Positions 34,710 through 47,572 are shown, counted from the stretch's first letter. The stretch is 64,000 bases of DNA from Gamsiella multidivaricata (GCF_025024155.1 NW_026251716.1:1-64000); one strand, 5' to 3'. Translations and numbers: made by a program. The notes: generated by a model not told the origin, from the sequence alone.

Positions 34710-34928
34710 GGTCCTATCTTTCCTGATGTCCTTTCCTTGATGCTTGAGCGCAAAGCAGATGCTCACTTGAAGAGTTGCGCGGCTGTACGCCACCAAAATG
34801 CGATCCTACTCAAACAGCTGTCTTGACCCTTAACACTCTGCCAATCAAACAAACAACTTTTTTTTTTTTTTTTTTTCCTTGTCCTCTAACATTCCTCCTT
34901 GCTTCATCGATATACTCAAGGGCCCTGC
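34710..34928. promoter_or_regulatory. Bidirectional promoter between AAR2 and methyltransferase genes
   Basis: Only 219 nt separate the two divergent start codons. The centre contains a run of about 18 T near 34859-34876, likely a nucleosome-free poly(dA:dT) element serving both genes. No TATA box is evident. Confidence 0.6.
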
Positions 34929-36218
34929 ATGTACTATTATATCCGCCTGCTCAAGAACACGCCCATTGAGGCCGTGATTCAGGAGCCATTCAAGCTCGTC
35001 TTCACGATTACCACAGACCTGACCGAAAAGTTCTATGACCAGCCCTGCAAACTCAGGTGCCAGACCGTTGTCCGGACCCCATCCACCATCCCAGGGGCGA
35101 CCGCCGAAGACACTGTCATGACGATCATGCCTCAGGGACTCACTCAGGGATATTCACTCGATTATGATCCCAAGATCGGATACTGTTCCGTCGATGTTCG
35201 CCTGGCTCCCTGTATGACCCCTTACGATGAATGCCAGCTCGTCCTTAGTCTCGATCCAACGCCGTACACCACCAACCAACCAGGCTCCAAGACATTGCTT
35301 GAGCCACCAGAATACGAGATCTTGCCTGCATGGTCCCTGCCTATCCACCTGAAGCCAGCACCATTGAACTTTTCGAAAAAGACAAAGCATCGGAAGGTTA
35401 ACAAGAAGTATTTGATCGACACCCGACAGGATCTGGTGGAGCGCTATTTCAAATTGCCAGCGCATCTCACAGGACTGCATGGACCCGGCCGATCACTACT
35501 GGTTCGGGAGGATGCAACGGAAGGATTCATGGCTCGGCATATTTGGGATTCAGGAGTATTTATGACCAAACATCTTATGCTTTCGGACTCATGGCTCAGC
35601 AAGTACATGAAGGAGACACGGGAGCAGGACAAGGATGAAAAAGTAGATGTTAACCAGGAAAAATCATTAGAATCATCTTTATCGACGCTCTCTGTTTTGG
35701 ATACATCAGTACCAGCACCAGGATCATCATCACCATCGGATCCATCCCCTACTCCAATACCCAGTCAGTGCCGTGAGAGAGTATGTCTCGAACTTGGAGC
35801 TGGAACAGGACTCGTTGGCATTGCCGTCGCAGTAGCATTCCCAGAACTCAGCGTACTCTCAACTGACCTGGATGAGGCCTTGGCTCTGATGCAGCAGAAT
35901 GTGGATGCGAACGCAGCGCTCCTACCCAACAATAACATGAAAGTCGGCTTCTTGGACTGGGCCGAGAAGGATCGCAAGGTCAAGCCCGTTGAGATCTTGC
36001 TGTTGGCGGATGTGGTCTATAATGATCTGTCGCATGAGTTCTTGTTACAGACGATTCTGGATTATAGCGACGAGAAGACCAAAGTCCTGCTGGGATACAA
36101 GTTCCGCCACGAGGCCGAACAGCAGTTCTTTGAGCGGGCTAAGGACTACTTCAACATTGAGAATGTGCACCAGCAAGATACCATGCAGCTCTTTGTGATG
36201 ACACGCAAGGCCAACTAG
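34929..36218 (+). CDS. Class I SAM-dependent (lysine-type) methyltransferase, METTL21-like fold
   Basis: Intronless, 429 residues. The protein is judged to start at MYYYIRLLKN rather than at an ATG 30 nt upstream, because this aromatic start is typical of a group of fungal family-16 methyltransferases. The N-terminal ~270 residues contain beta-rich sequence (VFTITTDLTEKFYD) and a Ser/Pro linker. The catalytic domain has motif I CLELGAGTGLVGIAVA (about 285-300), an acidic loop STDLDEAL, and ADVVYND (about 360), the post-II motif in which DxxY is typical of protein lysine methyltransferases. The end (FFERAKDYFNIENV) matches the fold. The target is unknown; members of this group modify translation factors and chaperones. 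Divergently transcribed from AAR2. Confidence 0.82.
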   Translation: MYYYIRLLKNTPIEAVIQEPFKLVFTITTDLTEKFYDQPCKLRCQTVVRTPSTIPGATAEDTVMTIMPQGLTQGYSLDYDPKIGYCSVDVRLAPCMTPYDECQLVLSLDPTPYTTNQPGSKTLLEPPEYEILPAWSLPIHLKPAPLNFSKKTKHRKVNKKYLIDTRQDLVERYFKLPAHLTGLHGPGRSLLVREDATEGFMARHIWDSGVFMTKHLMLSDSWLSKYMKETREQDKDEKVDVNQEKSLESSLSTLSVLDTSVPAPGSSSPSDPSPTPIPSQCRERVCLELGAGTGLVGIAVAVAFPELSVLSTDLDEALALMQQNVDANAALLPNNNMKVGFLDWAEKDRKVKPVEILLLADVVYNDLSHEFLLQTILDYSDEKTKVLLGYKFRHEAEQQFFERAKDYFNIENVHQQDTMQLFVMTRKAN

Positions 36219-36426
36219 GCGCTACGAGGCCATGAAGAAACCCAAATAAACTTAGAATAATCATGGCACGAACCCATGCACAGCCTCCTTCTTGCATTGA
36301 GGGCCCATAGGATTCTGAGCATCATTAGGGCGCAGTCACCTTGCCCACTAATAAACATGCTTTGTCGAGCCTTGAACTTTCCAGCTTCACACTCATCACT
36401 CATCGTTCATCCCACCAGTCTGAGCC

Positions 36427-38036
36427 ATGCCAGATCCACAACCATTGTCGAATCGCCAGCGCAAGATCCGGGAGCGCCAAGCTGAGCTCAACCGAGAATT
36501 GGCCGCCGCCAAGCGATCCAACTCTAGGACACCGTTCCGGGAGGCCGAACTTCAATATCTTTCTCGCCACCCCGCACCGGACTACTCCGAGGCCTTGGAC
36601 TTTCGACAACCCGTGGAGACATTGCTGAGAGATACAAAGATCAAGCAAGTCCCACTACGGAGGCGGATGTGCGAGTTCTCAGGACTGTTTGGCGTCAAAG
36701 GTGATTCACGAGCACAGGAACAGGAGCAGGGGCAGGATCACCTAACAGAGTATGCATATCTCCATGAGGACCATCCCGGCCTGATTTACATCCCTGCGGC
36801 ATTCACACCCTCGGCGCAACGGACGCTAATCAAAGCCTGTCTCAAGGAGTACTCACGGCACCCGAACAAGAGCAATCTCGATACACATTACATTGTCCCT
36901 AACAGCGGGATCTGGGATCTGCATGAAAACGTGTTCACAGGAAAACAACCCCTGGACGACCCCAAGGTCTATGTTCCTCGAAAGGCCACTGCAGACCAAC
37001 ACGCTGGCGGATACGGCTCAGACGACGATGATGACAACGACGGCAACAACGATGATACTGACCACCACTCTGAGCACAAGACGACACATGAGCAGCCCAA
37101 TAAGAAACCTAAGCCGTCTCGACCCTCTGTCAGGAGCTTGGTCCCTATCACGGACGAAACTCCTACGGTACCGGACAATGTGCCGAAGGTGGATCCAGAA
37201 CCGTCTGCGCAGGTGCCGATCCTTCCGCCTGGACAACTCCTGCGGAAGATGCGTTGGATCACACTGGGGTACCAGTACCACTGGCCCTCCAAGACCTATC
37301 ACTTTGATCAAAATGCACCCTTTCCACAGGAGCTGTCGGTCCTGTCCAAGGCAGTGGTGGATGCCGTCGATGGTGTGGGGCCTTATCCGTACGCTGCGGA
37401 TGATTTTGTAGCAGAGGCCGGCGTCGTAAATTATTACCAGCTCAAGGATCGGTTGATGGGACATGTCGACCGTAGTGAACTGAACAAGGACGCACCCTTA
37501 GTTTCGTTCAGGTAAAAAAAAAAAAAAAAAAAAAAAAAAAGATTCTCCTTGGTTTTCCTCATCTGCAACTGCAACTGCAACTGCAAAAAAAAAAATGGAA
37601 GTTACTAACATGGCTTTGTATTCGTTTATATTATACTCCACGTTATCAAGTTTCGGCCATTCTTGTATTTATCTATTGGGAGGACCCACGCGGGAGAGGT
37701 CGCCTACCCCCATTCTGCTCCAGAGCGGAGATATCCTCGTTATGACCGGACCTTGCCGATCTGCATTCCATGGTATGGAGCTTGAGGCATACGGAACTAC
37801 ACCACTATCTCTTGAAAATTTGCTGCTCATAACCAATTGGTTTTTCTCTTCTTCTTTTTATAGGTGTGCCAAGGATCATTGAAGACACTATCCCAGAATA
37901 CCTTCGATCTCGGCCTGAAGAACCCGAGTGGGATATTTATGCCGATTACCTTGTTGAGGCACGCATTAATCTTAATATTCGTCAAGTATACCCACCAAAC
38001 CACCTATCATCCCAACCAACTCCTTCTTCGTCATAA
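36427..38036 (+). CDS. ALKBH1: ALKBH1-type 2-oxoglutarate/Fe(II) dioxygenase
   Basis: Exons 36427-37511, 37651-37772 and 37864-38036 give 459 residues. AlkB homologue 1 enzymes demethylate or oxidise methylated bases in DNA and tRNA. The iron ligands are His346 and Asp348 in GHVDRSEL and probably His402 in FHGVPRI; Arg406 would bind 2-oxoglutarate. SFGHSCIYLLGG and SGDILVMTGPCR are the conserved strands between them. Upstream lies LGYQYHWPSKTYHF, the family's substrate-proximal strand. The insert at about 195-215 is very acidic (GSDDDDDNDGNNDDTDHH), longer than in animals. The first intron starts GTAAAA and then has 27 consecutive A in total. The gene follows the methyltransferase in the same direction after 208 nt and converges on the Zn2Cys6 regulator. 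Confidence 0.92.
37514..37540. repeat. Poly-A tract (27 nt) at the donor of ALKBH1 intron 1
   Basis: The run begins two bases after the GT of the 5' splice site, so the whole early intron is A. It is followed by a short CTGCAA tandem repeat (about 37564-37585). Confidence 0.85.
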
Positions 38037-38254
38037 CGGATGCCAATTCATTTATTTAAAAAATAAAATAAAGCATAGAATATTGTTAGTTGTGGCATTG
38101 AGTGAGAGCTTGATATATAGGAAGATGATGAACTTTTATTTCTTCCGGCATTACTATTAAATACTATAGTGGATAGTAGGATGAGATAATAAACTTGCTT
38201 TGGCACAGATGAATATCCAAGCGCAAGGGCACATCGTCGGACGAAACTCTTCTC

Positions 38255-41200
38255 CTACGTACGTCTGCCTGCTCCCCCAATCGCAGGTGCCATGCCTCTG
38301 TTGTGCATAGCCAGCGCTGTATCAATATCACCAGCTCCGGCACCAGCGCATGTACTTGCCGTGGGCATTCCGTCCTTGATTTCACTCCCTACTTCCTGTT
38401 GAGGTCGATAGAATCGAGCAGGGTCCTCAGGATTCAAATTCGTAGTAAAGTTCGCAAAGTGCGCTTCCGGGACTGCAGAGACCTGGTGACGATGATGACT
38501 GATGTGGTTTCCACCGTGTAAAAGACTAGCAGAAGTCGGCGACGTCGAGGGACCTGCCTCGATACCATCCATCAGATGCTCTGCCGTTCTCGCCAACGGG
38601 TTGACGGTGTTGTGGGAGGTTGAATTGCCCACATCTGTCAAAAACGCCGTCGAACCACTCCTGCCATTGCCAACACCACCATCGCTAGGCACGCTGGACC
38701 TTGGTGTGCTGTTGTTGGTGCCTGTCATTAGCTCGGATGTCGAGGAAGCAGAGGACCAGCCATTGGCGAACTGAGCGCCTCCGGTGTGTTGTGTCAAGCT
38801 GGAATTGACGCTGGTGGTATTGGGATAGTCCATCTGCGTGTCGGTTTTGGGTCCCGAGAGACCATCCCAGGAGTTCAGTCTGTTTGAGATGGTATGCAGC
38901 GCCTCAGTGGTGGTGGGTGAGAGCATCATTCGGAGAGACGATTGTGTCATGGGAGATGGTGGGACAGAAGAGTTGATCGAAGAAGGTACGGTTGGGGACA
39001 GAGGCTCCGACGTGCCCATGTACGAGGATGAACCCTGAGTAGCCTGGCCATCCAAAGTCCAGGACGTGGCAGATACTGGAGACTGCTGGTGCTGTTGTTG
39101 CTGCCCTGAAGTTGAGGTCGTGACAAGGAAGTTGCCTGACTGTATGGTTGCAGATCGCTGACCGTTGGCGCTCCTGTCGATCTCCGGCAACGAATGCAAA
39201 GATGGGGCCATGAATCCGCCTACGGGCATACCGTAAAAGGGCTGTCGGAGATTCTGATGGATTGCATTCAAGGAGGAGGCATTGAGCGGTTGCTGTTGTT
39301 GAAGGGACTGAACGGGGATGTGTTGGTTAGGAAACTGTTGATGAAGGAGGTTCATGTACGTCCCTCCGCTAAGGGTGATTGGGATTTGCAAAGCCAGCGA
39401 TGTCGGGGTCGCCAATAATCCCAGGCCCATGGTTCCCTCTGTTGTTGTCAGGCTGGGCGACGCGGGTGTAGAGAATGGTGGCGAAGATACGGCAGGGTTC
39501 ATACCGACGGTGGAAGATGTTCGTGCCTCGAAAGCAGGTCGCTGCAGTTGATATGATGGTTGAGGATAGGATTCATCCGCCTGCTGGGATCCGTTAGAAC
39601 CGACGCGGAACCCTCGAAGATGCTGCTGAGGCTGGAACATATCCGGAGACTGTGGCTGTTCCTGAGAGGAGCCCTCGAGTGACATTGGGGGTTCGATTCT
39701 GTCGAAGTCATCGAGAGATACATTCTCGGGCACAAATGGACTCCTGTAATAGATGGGCATGTCGAATCCAGGTTCAATCACTCCGTAGTCCTTCCCAAAT
39801 TCCTTCTTGCTGGTAAATTGCTGCTGGTTCGGATAGTAAGGTGATCCTCCGACGATATCCGTAAAGTTCACAAGTCCCGAGGGGTTGGGGTTGCTGAACA
39901 GTTCCATCAACGCCGTTGAGGACGACTGCGGTGGGTCCATCGACCCATCGTTGCCATCTCGGGAACCAACTTTTTCCACTTTTGAATCTATTCTTCTCCC
40001 GAAGTCCACGCTCTCGTATGTAGACATCATCAGGTCATCGGCCGAAGAGTAGCCGATCGAATGTGGGACGGCGTCACTCTCGTCCTCCCCGTCAGTGTCG
40101 ACATCGAGCTCGGCTGGAGGGGTATATGGGTTGAGAATCTCCAGCCAGCTCTCGGTTCCGTTCTTGGACTCAAGTCCATCCTTGATGCGAACATTATAAT
40201 ATCGAATCCAAATCCTTTGGTCATAGAACGAAAGTCGCATCTCCAAATGATCCTGGCCCGTTCCACCCTCTGTAACTTCATGTTGGTTCCTGTCAACAAG
40301 TGAATCTGTCTCTGGTGGGCTTCTGGGGAGCCGATAGTAGTTTGGTCCACGCTTGTGAGTAAACATCTGTCTTATGCTGCGTGCCAGTCTCTCGCGAGCA
40401 TGACCCCGAATCAGCATCTCCTTCGTCATAAACTCGGGCCTATATCCCGAGGACATCGTGAATTGATCAAGTTCGCCGACCGTTCTTCGAAGGGCTCGTG
40501 TCTTCCTCAACTGAGACCTTGCATGCTGGCCATTGACATGGGCAGCATAGCTGGGGACTTTCTGGGCGACGTCCAAGGCGTCGCTGTTGCCGGCTATTGT
40601 GACATTAAGAGTGTGGACGCGCTCAGCAAAGTGGAGGGCGGACTCGACTTCGTTATGGCATACGATCCACTCTGGAGTGGTGCGTAAGAGATGGTCGATA
40701 AGAAATGTGATGGCTTCGGCAGCCTTTGTGCAGCTGTTAAGGAATGGAGGCAGGGAGCGAGCTGCACTGTTCAAGCCATCCTCGGTAAGGGTCATGCCTC
40801 CGGGTGCGCTCGAAGAGGTGGAAGATCTCGAGACAGAGCTTGACCTACGCGAGCGAGGACTTTTGGTGGAGCCTGTGCTTGAATGCGATTTTAAATGATG
40901 ACCGAGCTCTTGCATGCTTTGCTCTGATTTAAGCTGACTCTGCGAGCCCGCAAGAACCAAGAACGGATGATGGAGGAGAATCAACACCTCGTTGAAGATG
41001 ATCTGCAACATCGCTATATGGATCACGTCATCAAATGGGAGCGGAAGAACGTGTTAATAGACAAGGCCTCCTCACTTTTAAACACCTAGGTGCGCGCGAA
41101 GCAATGCGACTTACCTCCAAGGCCATTGACTCTCACAGCAAAGGGACAAGGATCATCTTTGCGTGTCAGAGCAACGTCGAATCGAAGGTCCTGGGGCAGC

Positions 41201-44028
41201 TCCATCTGCCACTGGGCAAGCTCCACGTCCAAAATCCTACGCGCAGAATCCGCACGCCAGACCCAAGAAAGTTGCGCCTGTGATGACTTGGTGGATCCAA
41301 ACTGATATGGCGTCTGGGTTGTGGTGCCATTTGCTTGATTAGAGAATGGGGGCGAAAAGCTGGTCGCCGGTGATGGAGCGCTGCTGTTTTCGTGGCGGAA
41401 CAAGTTAGCTCCCTCGCAGTAGCTCTCAGAGGACTTATTAGAGGTCTGTCCACAGCGGCGAATCTTCTTGACGATCCTCCACAACTTAGCCTGCTCAATC
41501 AAGAAACCGATACGCCTCGTCTCCTTCTCTGCTTCAATCTCACCAATATCATCACCGTTTTCGATCGAGGGGAGCGTTGGAAGACCAATCGTGATGTAGT
41601 CATCGGGGAATCGTTCGGGAGTACTCGAGTTAAGACTGTACGAGGCGTCGATCACATAGCAGCACCAGAAAATGTTGCGGCGGAGCTGAATGACCGAGCG
41701 ACAGAGTGTCCATGGCTCAGGATCTCGATGGAGGCCGAGTGAGAGTGCCATGGCACAAGCCTGCTCGCGGTATAAATTCTGGATGCCAGGGATGGTTGGG
41801 CACTTCATGAGAAGGAGAAGCCCTTGAAGAGTCGAAACTCGCGGTTGGTCCATAATGTATACGGTAAGCGCTAATGATAGGTAAATGTCTAGCGATTAGT
41901 ATACATTGCCATCTCGACTGAGGACTGAAGATATTTCGTTTACTCAGACATTTCGATGACCAAGTGTGTCCACATACCACGACTCCTGTCGAAAAGCAAC
42001 TGGAAGTCGGGGAATGTCCTCTCTCTAGCGTTGGGACCGCTGAGAAGTTTGTGGGGCAGATTTTGCTTGATAGCATCTGAACGGTATGCAGCTCCCAATG
42101 CCATAATGGCATTCAGCAAAAAAACGGCGCTCACGCGCCCTGTGATGCGATGCGGCAGTGCGCTGTCCTCCCTTGCAAGCTCTTGGTCTACAGAGATGGC
42201 GTCAGATGGTGGCAGAGCGGTGGACAATGCATTCAGTATGCATGCCTTGGTGAGAATAGGAAAGTAAACGTAGAGCGGACTCTGGATCATCCACTCAATC
42301 AGCTCAAGCATTTGATCGATTGAAGGCAAAACTAGCATGGAGTCTTGGACATGCGGTTCAGGGACAAGCCAGGGAAGAGGGAAACGCATTTCTTCGCTCC
42401 AGGACGTAGCCTTGGTTCCTGCCACCGGGCCCAAGTATTGCGTGCAGTCGTATACTGACAGTTCAAACATGGTCTTGTTCAAGATTGACAGTGGAACGCG
42501 GGCAGGGAAAGGTGTCGGCTTGGGTGCGGGACACAGAAATTGGCCAGACTCCGACAATGTCGCCTGCAAAGCCTTAGTGGAAGTCAATGTCGGCGTCAAC
42601 TAGATACATGTCGTTTAGAACAATGGAAGGTCAAAGAAGGATGAAGGTTTAGAGATAAGAACATCATCATAGTCTAGGTTGAGGGTGCAGTTAATATGCA
42701 ACAGTACCCTGTGATATAGATCTGCAGTCGAGGGAATCTGCTGCACGCGCTTTGTCGCCTGGAGCAAAGGCATTAATTGACGAATCCAAGATGTGGATGC
42801 GTGGGCACCAAGGTTCTCCATCACCTGAGCAATAGAGGGCGCGCGTTAATTTTTGGACTCAGTAATTCTATCGCAGGTTTGAGATCCAGCTTTGGCGGGA
42901 AACCAATTCACTTGCCTCTTCTGGATGATAAGCGATGCCTGTAGGAGCTTGTACGCTCTCCTGCTGTGCCTTGATCTGCTCGGTCAGCCAGCCAACCTCA
43001 TCAAGACGCGTCTCGTCAATACCGAGTCGATCAAAGAACTGCTCGATACGTCGCAATCGGTTCATTTGCATGGACCTGACATCGCGCAGGCAGGAGTCGA
43101 GAATCTCGGTCTCCGTAAGGTGTCGGTCTCTCTTGCCAGAGGGCAAGGCCCTATGACCTACTCCACCAATGGCTTCGACAGAGACAGTGGAGAGGGGGGC
43201 TCCGGCTGGGAAGGCAGTGCGGACACATGTGGCCTTGTACTTTATACATGAGGAGCATACGGGCTCCAGTCGATCGCATCTGATCTGTAGTACGATCGAA
43301 TAGAGAAAAGATGAAGGGCAGCACAGAGCCGTGGAGCGGGAAGTGAGTGTGATGGCCTCTAGACTTTTGGATTGGCGCAGCTGCAGACCACAGCCCAGAA
43401 ATCAACGAATGAAATCATTGGAATGTGACTGCCCTGACACGACGCGTACTGGACCAGACGCGTGTGCACCGGGCACATTTTCGAGTGTGTGAGTATGCAG
43501 GCGAGAAGGGATAGGGCGCAGGGCGTCTGCGATGCCCTTGTATGTGTAGGCCCGACGATACGTTATTTTTATGCATGTCCATCAACCTTGCTCACACGCT
43601 GTAAAATATAGCCTGTGGTTGGCCCTGTCGCGCTTGGGAGTCATTCTTCCCCCAGAAATGGGACACAGGCTCCATGAAAAATAAATCATAGGACTGGAAT
43701 GTAGAAAATAATATTCCGGGGCCTCCAATCCAATATCCTGGTCTTGATTTTAATGCCATTGCAAGAAAATAATAATAAGAAAGACACCACTTCCATCCAA
43801 TTGATCACTTATATTGTCGTAACGATTGATGCCGGTGCTTACCCTTCTTTGTCTACACCGATCGCATGGGGGCGTCGTCTTTTGCTTCTTGGATCCTGAA
43901 GTGCCGTTAAGAAGTGACGGATCTGCTGGGGCTGTGCTTGCCTTCATGATCGCATCCTGGTAAGCGCTCGTGGTAGCAGGGTGTGTAGCATGTTGAAACT
44001 GAAAGGGAGTCTGTGGAGGGACAGTCAT
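38255..44028 (-). CDS. Zn2Cys6 fungal transcription factor, very large
   Basis: Six exons, right to left: 44028-43843, 43284-42916, 42824-42708, 42599-41978, 41870-41115, 41013-38255; 1602 residues. The binuclear cluster CX2CX6CX6CX2CX6C (Cys55, 58, 65, 72, 75, 82) is assembled across the first intron. The fungal-specific regulatory (middle homology) domain occupies roughly 290-680, with YFPILTKACI, VFLLNAIMALGA, LLLLMKCPTIPG and QACAMALSLGLHRDP. The last ~900 residues are Ser/Gln/Pro-rich and low complexity, typical of activation regions. Intron 2 has a GC donor (GAAGAG|GCAAGT): no GT nearby keeps the frame with the acceptor at 42825. The regulated pathway is unknown. The start ATG (43,6xx side excluded) is the first in frame before the cluster. 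The gene is flanked upstream by an 11.8-kb gene-poor stretch. Confidence 0.88.
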
Positions 44029-44540
44029 GGTTGGACAGCGCAGCTGCGGTTGTTGTTTTTGTTGATGCTGTTGTTTTGATGATGGTAGGATAAATAGGTA
44101 GGTATCTGGATTCTTTTTTGAATAAAAAAAAAAGGATTGGGTTGTACTGAATACCGGCTTGTTGAAAGACTGAATATTGCTTACAGAAACCCTAAGACGT
44201 GTAAAAGATTAGAAGCTGCGGTTTAGACAGCCAGAACCAAATTGGAGAAGGATGCTCTGAGAAAACTGGATCGAACAAAGGAAAGGTGGATGGGATGAGC
44301 ATAGGTTGCCAAAATATCCTACTCTGAGGATCTGAAGTGTAGAAGTGTATGCAGAGCAGCGCTGCAAAAGCCAATTTCATAACAACGGGAACCCAGAATT
44401 ACCAGGAACAGATGCCTTCAGCAAAGACAGACTGTAAAATTCATATCAAAGTATGAGAATAAAAGGCGTGAGAGGAGAGATGGCAGGTGGATGTCCAGAG
44501 ATGGAATGAGATCGGCGGTCGGTGGCGAATGCTGAATGAG

Positions 44541-44575
44541 TGGAGTGGAGTGGAATGGAGTGGAATGGAGTGGAG
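44541..44575. repeat. TGGAG/TGGAA pentanucleotide repeat, 7 units
   Basis: Seven consecutive 5-nt units, five TGGAG and two TGGAA, upstream of the Zn2Cys6 gene. Confidence 0.85.
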
Positions 44576-47571
44576 AGGGTGGACACTTTTTTTCTTGTGA
44601 ATCGGTTGTTAGTGAGGAATGAGCTGGTTGAGTGTGAAGAGTGTCGAACGAGACGACGGTGTCGGACGTGCACAAGTGAAGATGGAAACTTCAAAAATAA
44701 AATAAAATAAAACTAACAAGGTTATAACGTTGATTGATGAGAGAAGAAGAAAAGAGAGAGGGAAGGGGAAAAAAGAAGGAAGGGGAAGAAAATAAAAGAC
44801 AAGAGAAAGTAGAAATAGAAGAAGCCGACGAAGAAGCAAAAGGCTTCCTAGTCTTCCTCGGAGATGTATGTGAAAAGAGTAATAGAAATGAAGAAGATTG
44901 AATGGGTGGATGTTTAGCGAGTGGGTGGATGTTTAGGGATTGAATGGGACCGTATCGGTTTAGAATAGAAAATCATTTCTGGAAACACCCGACAGACCAG
45001 GCACCCAGTTCACCCATCAAGGACGTCCTGCGTCCTTTTCGACTCTGCCCTTCTTAAGCACAACGGCCTGCTCATTCTCTACTACTTGACAAGTCAAGGC
45101 ACGGGTGCAACAATGAAAAACAATAGAATCGTCCGCACCAATACTTGGACTTCGATTTGCTCCTCTGGATCCTCTTTGGATCCATCCCATCCTTTACCCT
45201 GGCGACCCATACGACCGATTGCTCTATTGGAGCATAGGGACTATTACGAAATAGCATCAACATACAGCGGAGCAAATAAAAAGAGGTCCAGGATGGTTTT
45301 TTACGCAGCAAAGGGGAGTAAAATAGAAAGACTACGCATTCCCATTTAGTTGATTAGTGAGCAATTGAGTTTGTTGTTGTTGGGTCCACCTATTCTAAAT
45401 TGTATGCCTCCCGAGCCCGCTGCCAATGTAAAATGAATATCATTTTGCCCATGTAAACTTAAAATTACACTGGACTTGACTGAATATGCAGCCTCCCTTA
45501 CTTGAACTTCAGTCTTTACCCAGCACGCCCAGCTCGCGCTTTTTTTCTGAGCTCCTCTCGACACCCAAGAATGATGCCACGGGGCCCCCAAAGTGAAGAG
45601 AGGATTATGGTAAGATGAAGTCAAATATGGGAATATGCCGTTTCAGTGCTCTCGGATTACATATTACTAACGATTCAATGGTTGTAGGACCATAAACTTA
45701 AACGCAAACAAGAATTACAGTGCACCCACTTACCTTCGGCAACAACAGATTAGAGTCCTCTACCCTTAGCTCATTCATCTCAAAACAACAGCCAAAAGCA
45801 CGAGAATAAAGAAAAGACGCGTTGATATAGAAATAACGGATATCATGATGTGTGCCAAGCGCATGGGTGAGCAACCTCCCCTCTTCCTCTGTCCTACTTT
45901 GAATCTCTGCATCTGTCTCTCTGTCGCTCTGCCTCTTTGCCTCGCCATCTTTCATTTTCCCTTGATCCGCCCCTCCCTTCGCTTGGACTTTTAGCTGAGT
46001 TTGACATTTCTACCTGCGGGATGCATTAAGGTATCACGTCTGCAGCACCTGCCTCACAATTGGTGCCAATGAGAAACATAGCAAATGATGGTATGCGTAA
46101 TCAAGAAAAAGGGCCATCTTTAAAAAGCATGCACGGTCGTGGTCTCATTGCACTATGCGTTTGCCCAATACCACCACTGCGTAGTCGTTCAAACGAAAAT
46201 CAAGATGTAGACTAATTTGCTGCGTCCCCATGAAATCTTAATCAAATGAAAGAAAAAGGTTCATTCATTCATTTTCTTTTTTCTTTTTTTTTTGGGCAGA
46301 AGAATTTGTGCATAGACTATGTAGGCTATGTATGTATATCAGGCAATATACCTGAGGGCCTGAGACCAAGTACGCGAATGGCTTGGTCAAAGAGTAATGA
46401 GGCGGCAGATGCAAGACAGGGCTCGTTATAGTATCCTAATTGACGAGTAACTGCGGTTTTGAACGGGAGATGTAAAGGGAAGATGCAAGGGTGTATTAGA
46501 GAACAGGGTTCCTAGAAAACGGCTGTTTTTTTTCTAAAGGGTGTTGTGTTCGGTCAAAATCCTACGATCGCAAACCGGGCTGTTGTTGACAAGTTGAACA
46601 CGGACAAAGAGGAGTTGACGGAGGCATAACGGTCAAGCATAGCTAGAATGGAAAATTTTTGGTCAAACCATCAAGTAACGGGCGATCGACTCTAAATCTG
46701 CTTTTTGGGCTGTACGTTGCATGTGTCGTGGCTGCATGAGTAGGTTAAAATCCGGGGTAGGATGCAACAGTGCAATGAACGCAAATTTGAAGGTCGAGGA
46801 TCATGTTTCGGAAAACGAAACAGGGAAACAAGGATATTACAGGGAACCTTTCCTCTGTTCATAGGGTTTGTCGACTTTCAGAAGTTTCCTGGCAAATCGA
46901 TCAAAGTTGAACTAAAACCCTCACCAGAATACCATCTCAGACGTAGCGAGATCGGTTGTGCGATACCATGAACACAGTCCAACAGTCGTTCACCGCCTAG
47001 CACATGAGGTATCATTAGTCATCTTACCTCTATTCTGAAAACAAATCTGCAATGGACGTCCAACACTCACACTGAGTGCGCTGTAGCCCACGCAGCCGCC
47101 ATCTTCTCTTCTCAAATCAAGAAACATTTGCAATGGAGAATAATACAGCATTTTTTTAAACTTTGCCCGAAACTCCTGTAATTCAACGCGTCCATTGTTT
47201 TTATTTTTATTTTTGGCACGATGACACATGGCCTTTGTGACATAAGGCTACCGGGACAAGACACGCTCAAACAAGCTATCGCGTTGCAACCTTGGCGTAA
47301 CGACGCGTATGTTTTCTATAGATACTGCCGGCTACAGCCTTTGGTGACACTGCGGATGGCATCTATAATTACCCTTTGTATACAACAGCCATAGGTTCTC
47401 TCCCGAAGCAATAATTATTCAAGGTGGGTGGTTGCTGTTAACAAGCATCGCTATTTTTAAGTCAATGCGAGCGTGCTTGAACACCTTTCTCCTTTTTTTT
47501 CACTGTGGGAACATTCGGGTAGCGTGATAGGTTCATGTCCTTGCTCCGTAGTGGTTTAAACACACACCCGC

Positions 47572-47572
<1 letters not shown>

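Noticed and set aside
44541..44575. GGAAT-type repeat resembling vertebrate satellite DNA
   Set aside because: Only seven pentamers long and mixed with GGAGT; an ordinary short tandem repeat, not a satellite array.
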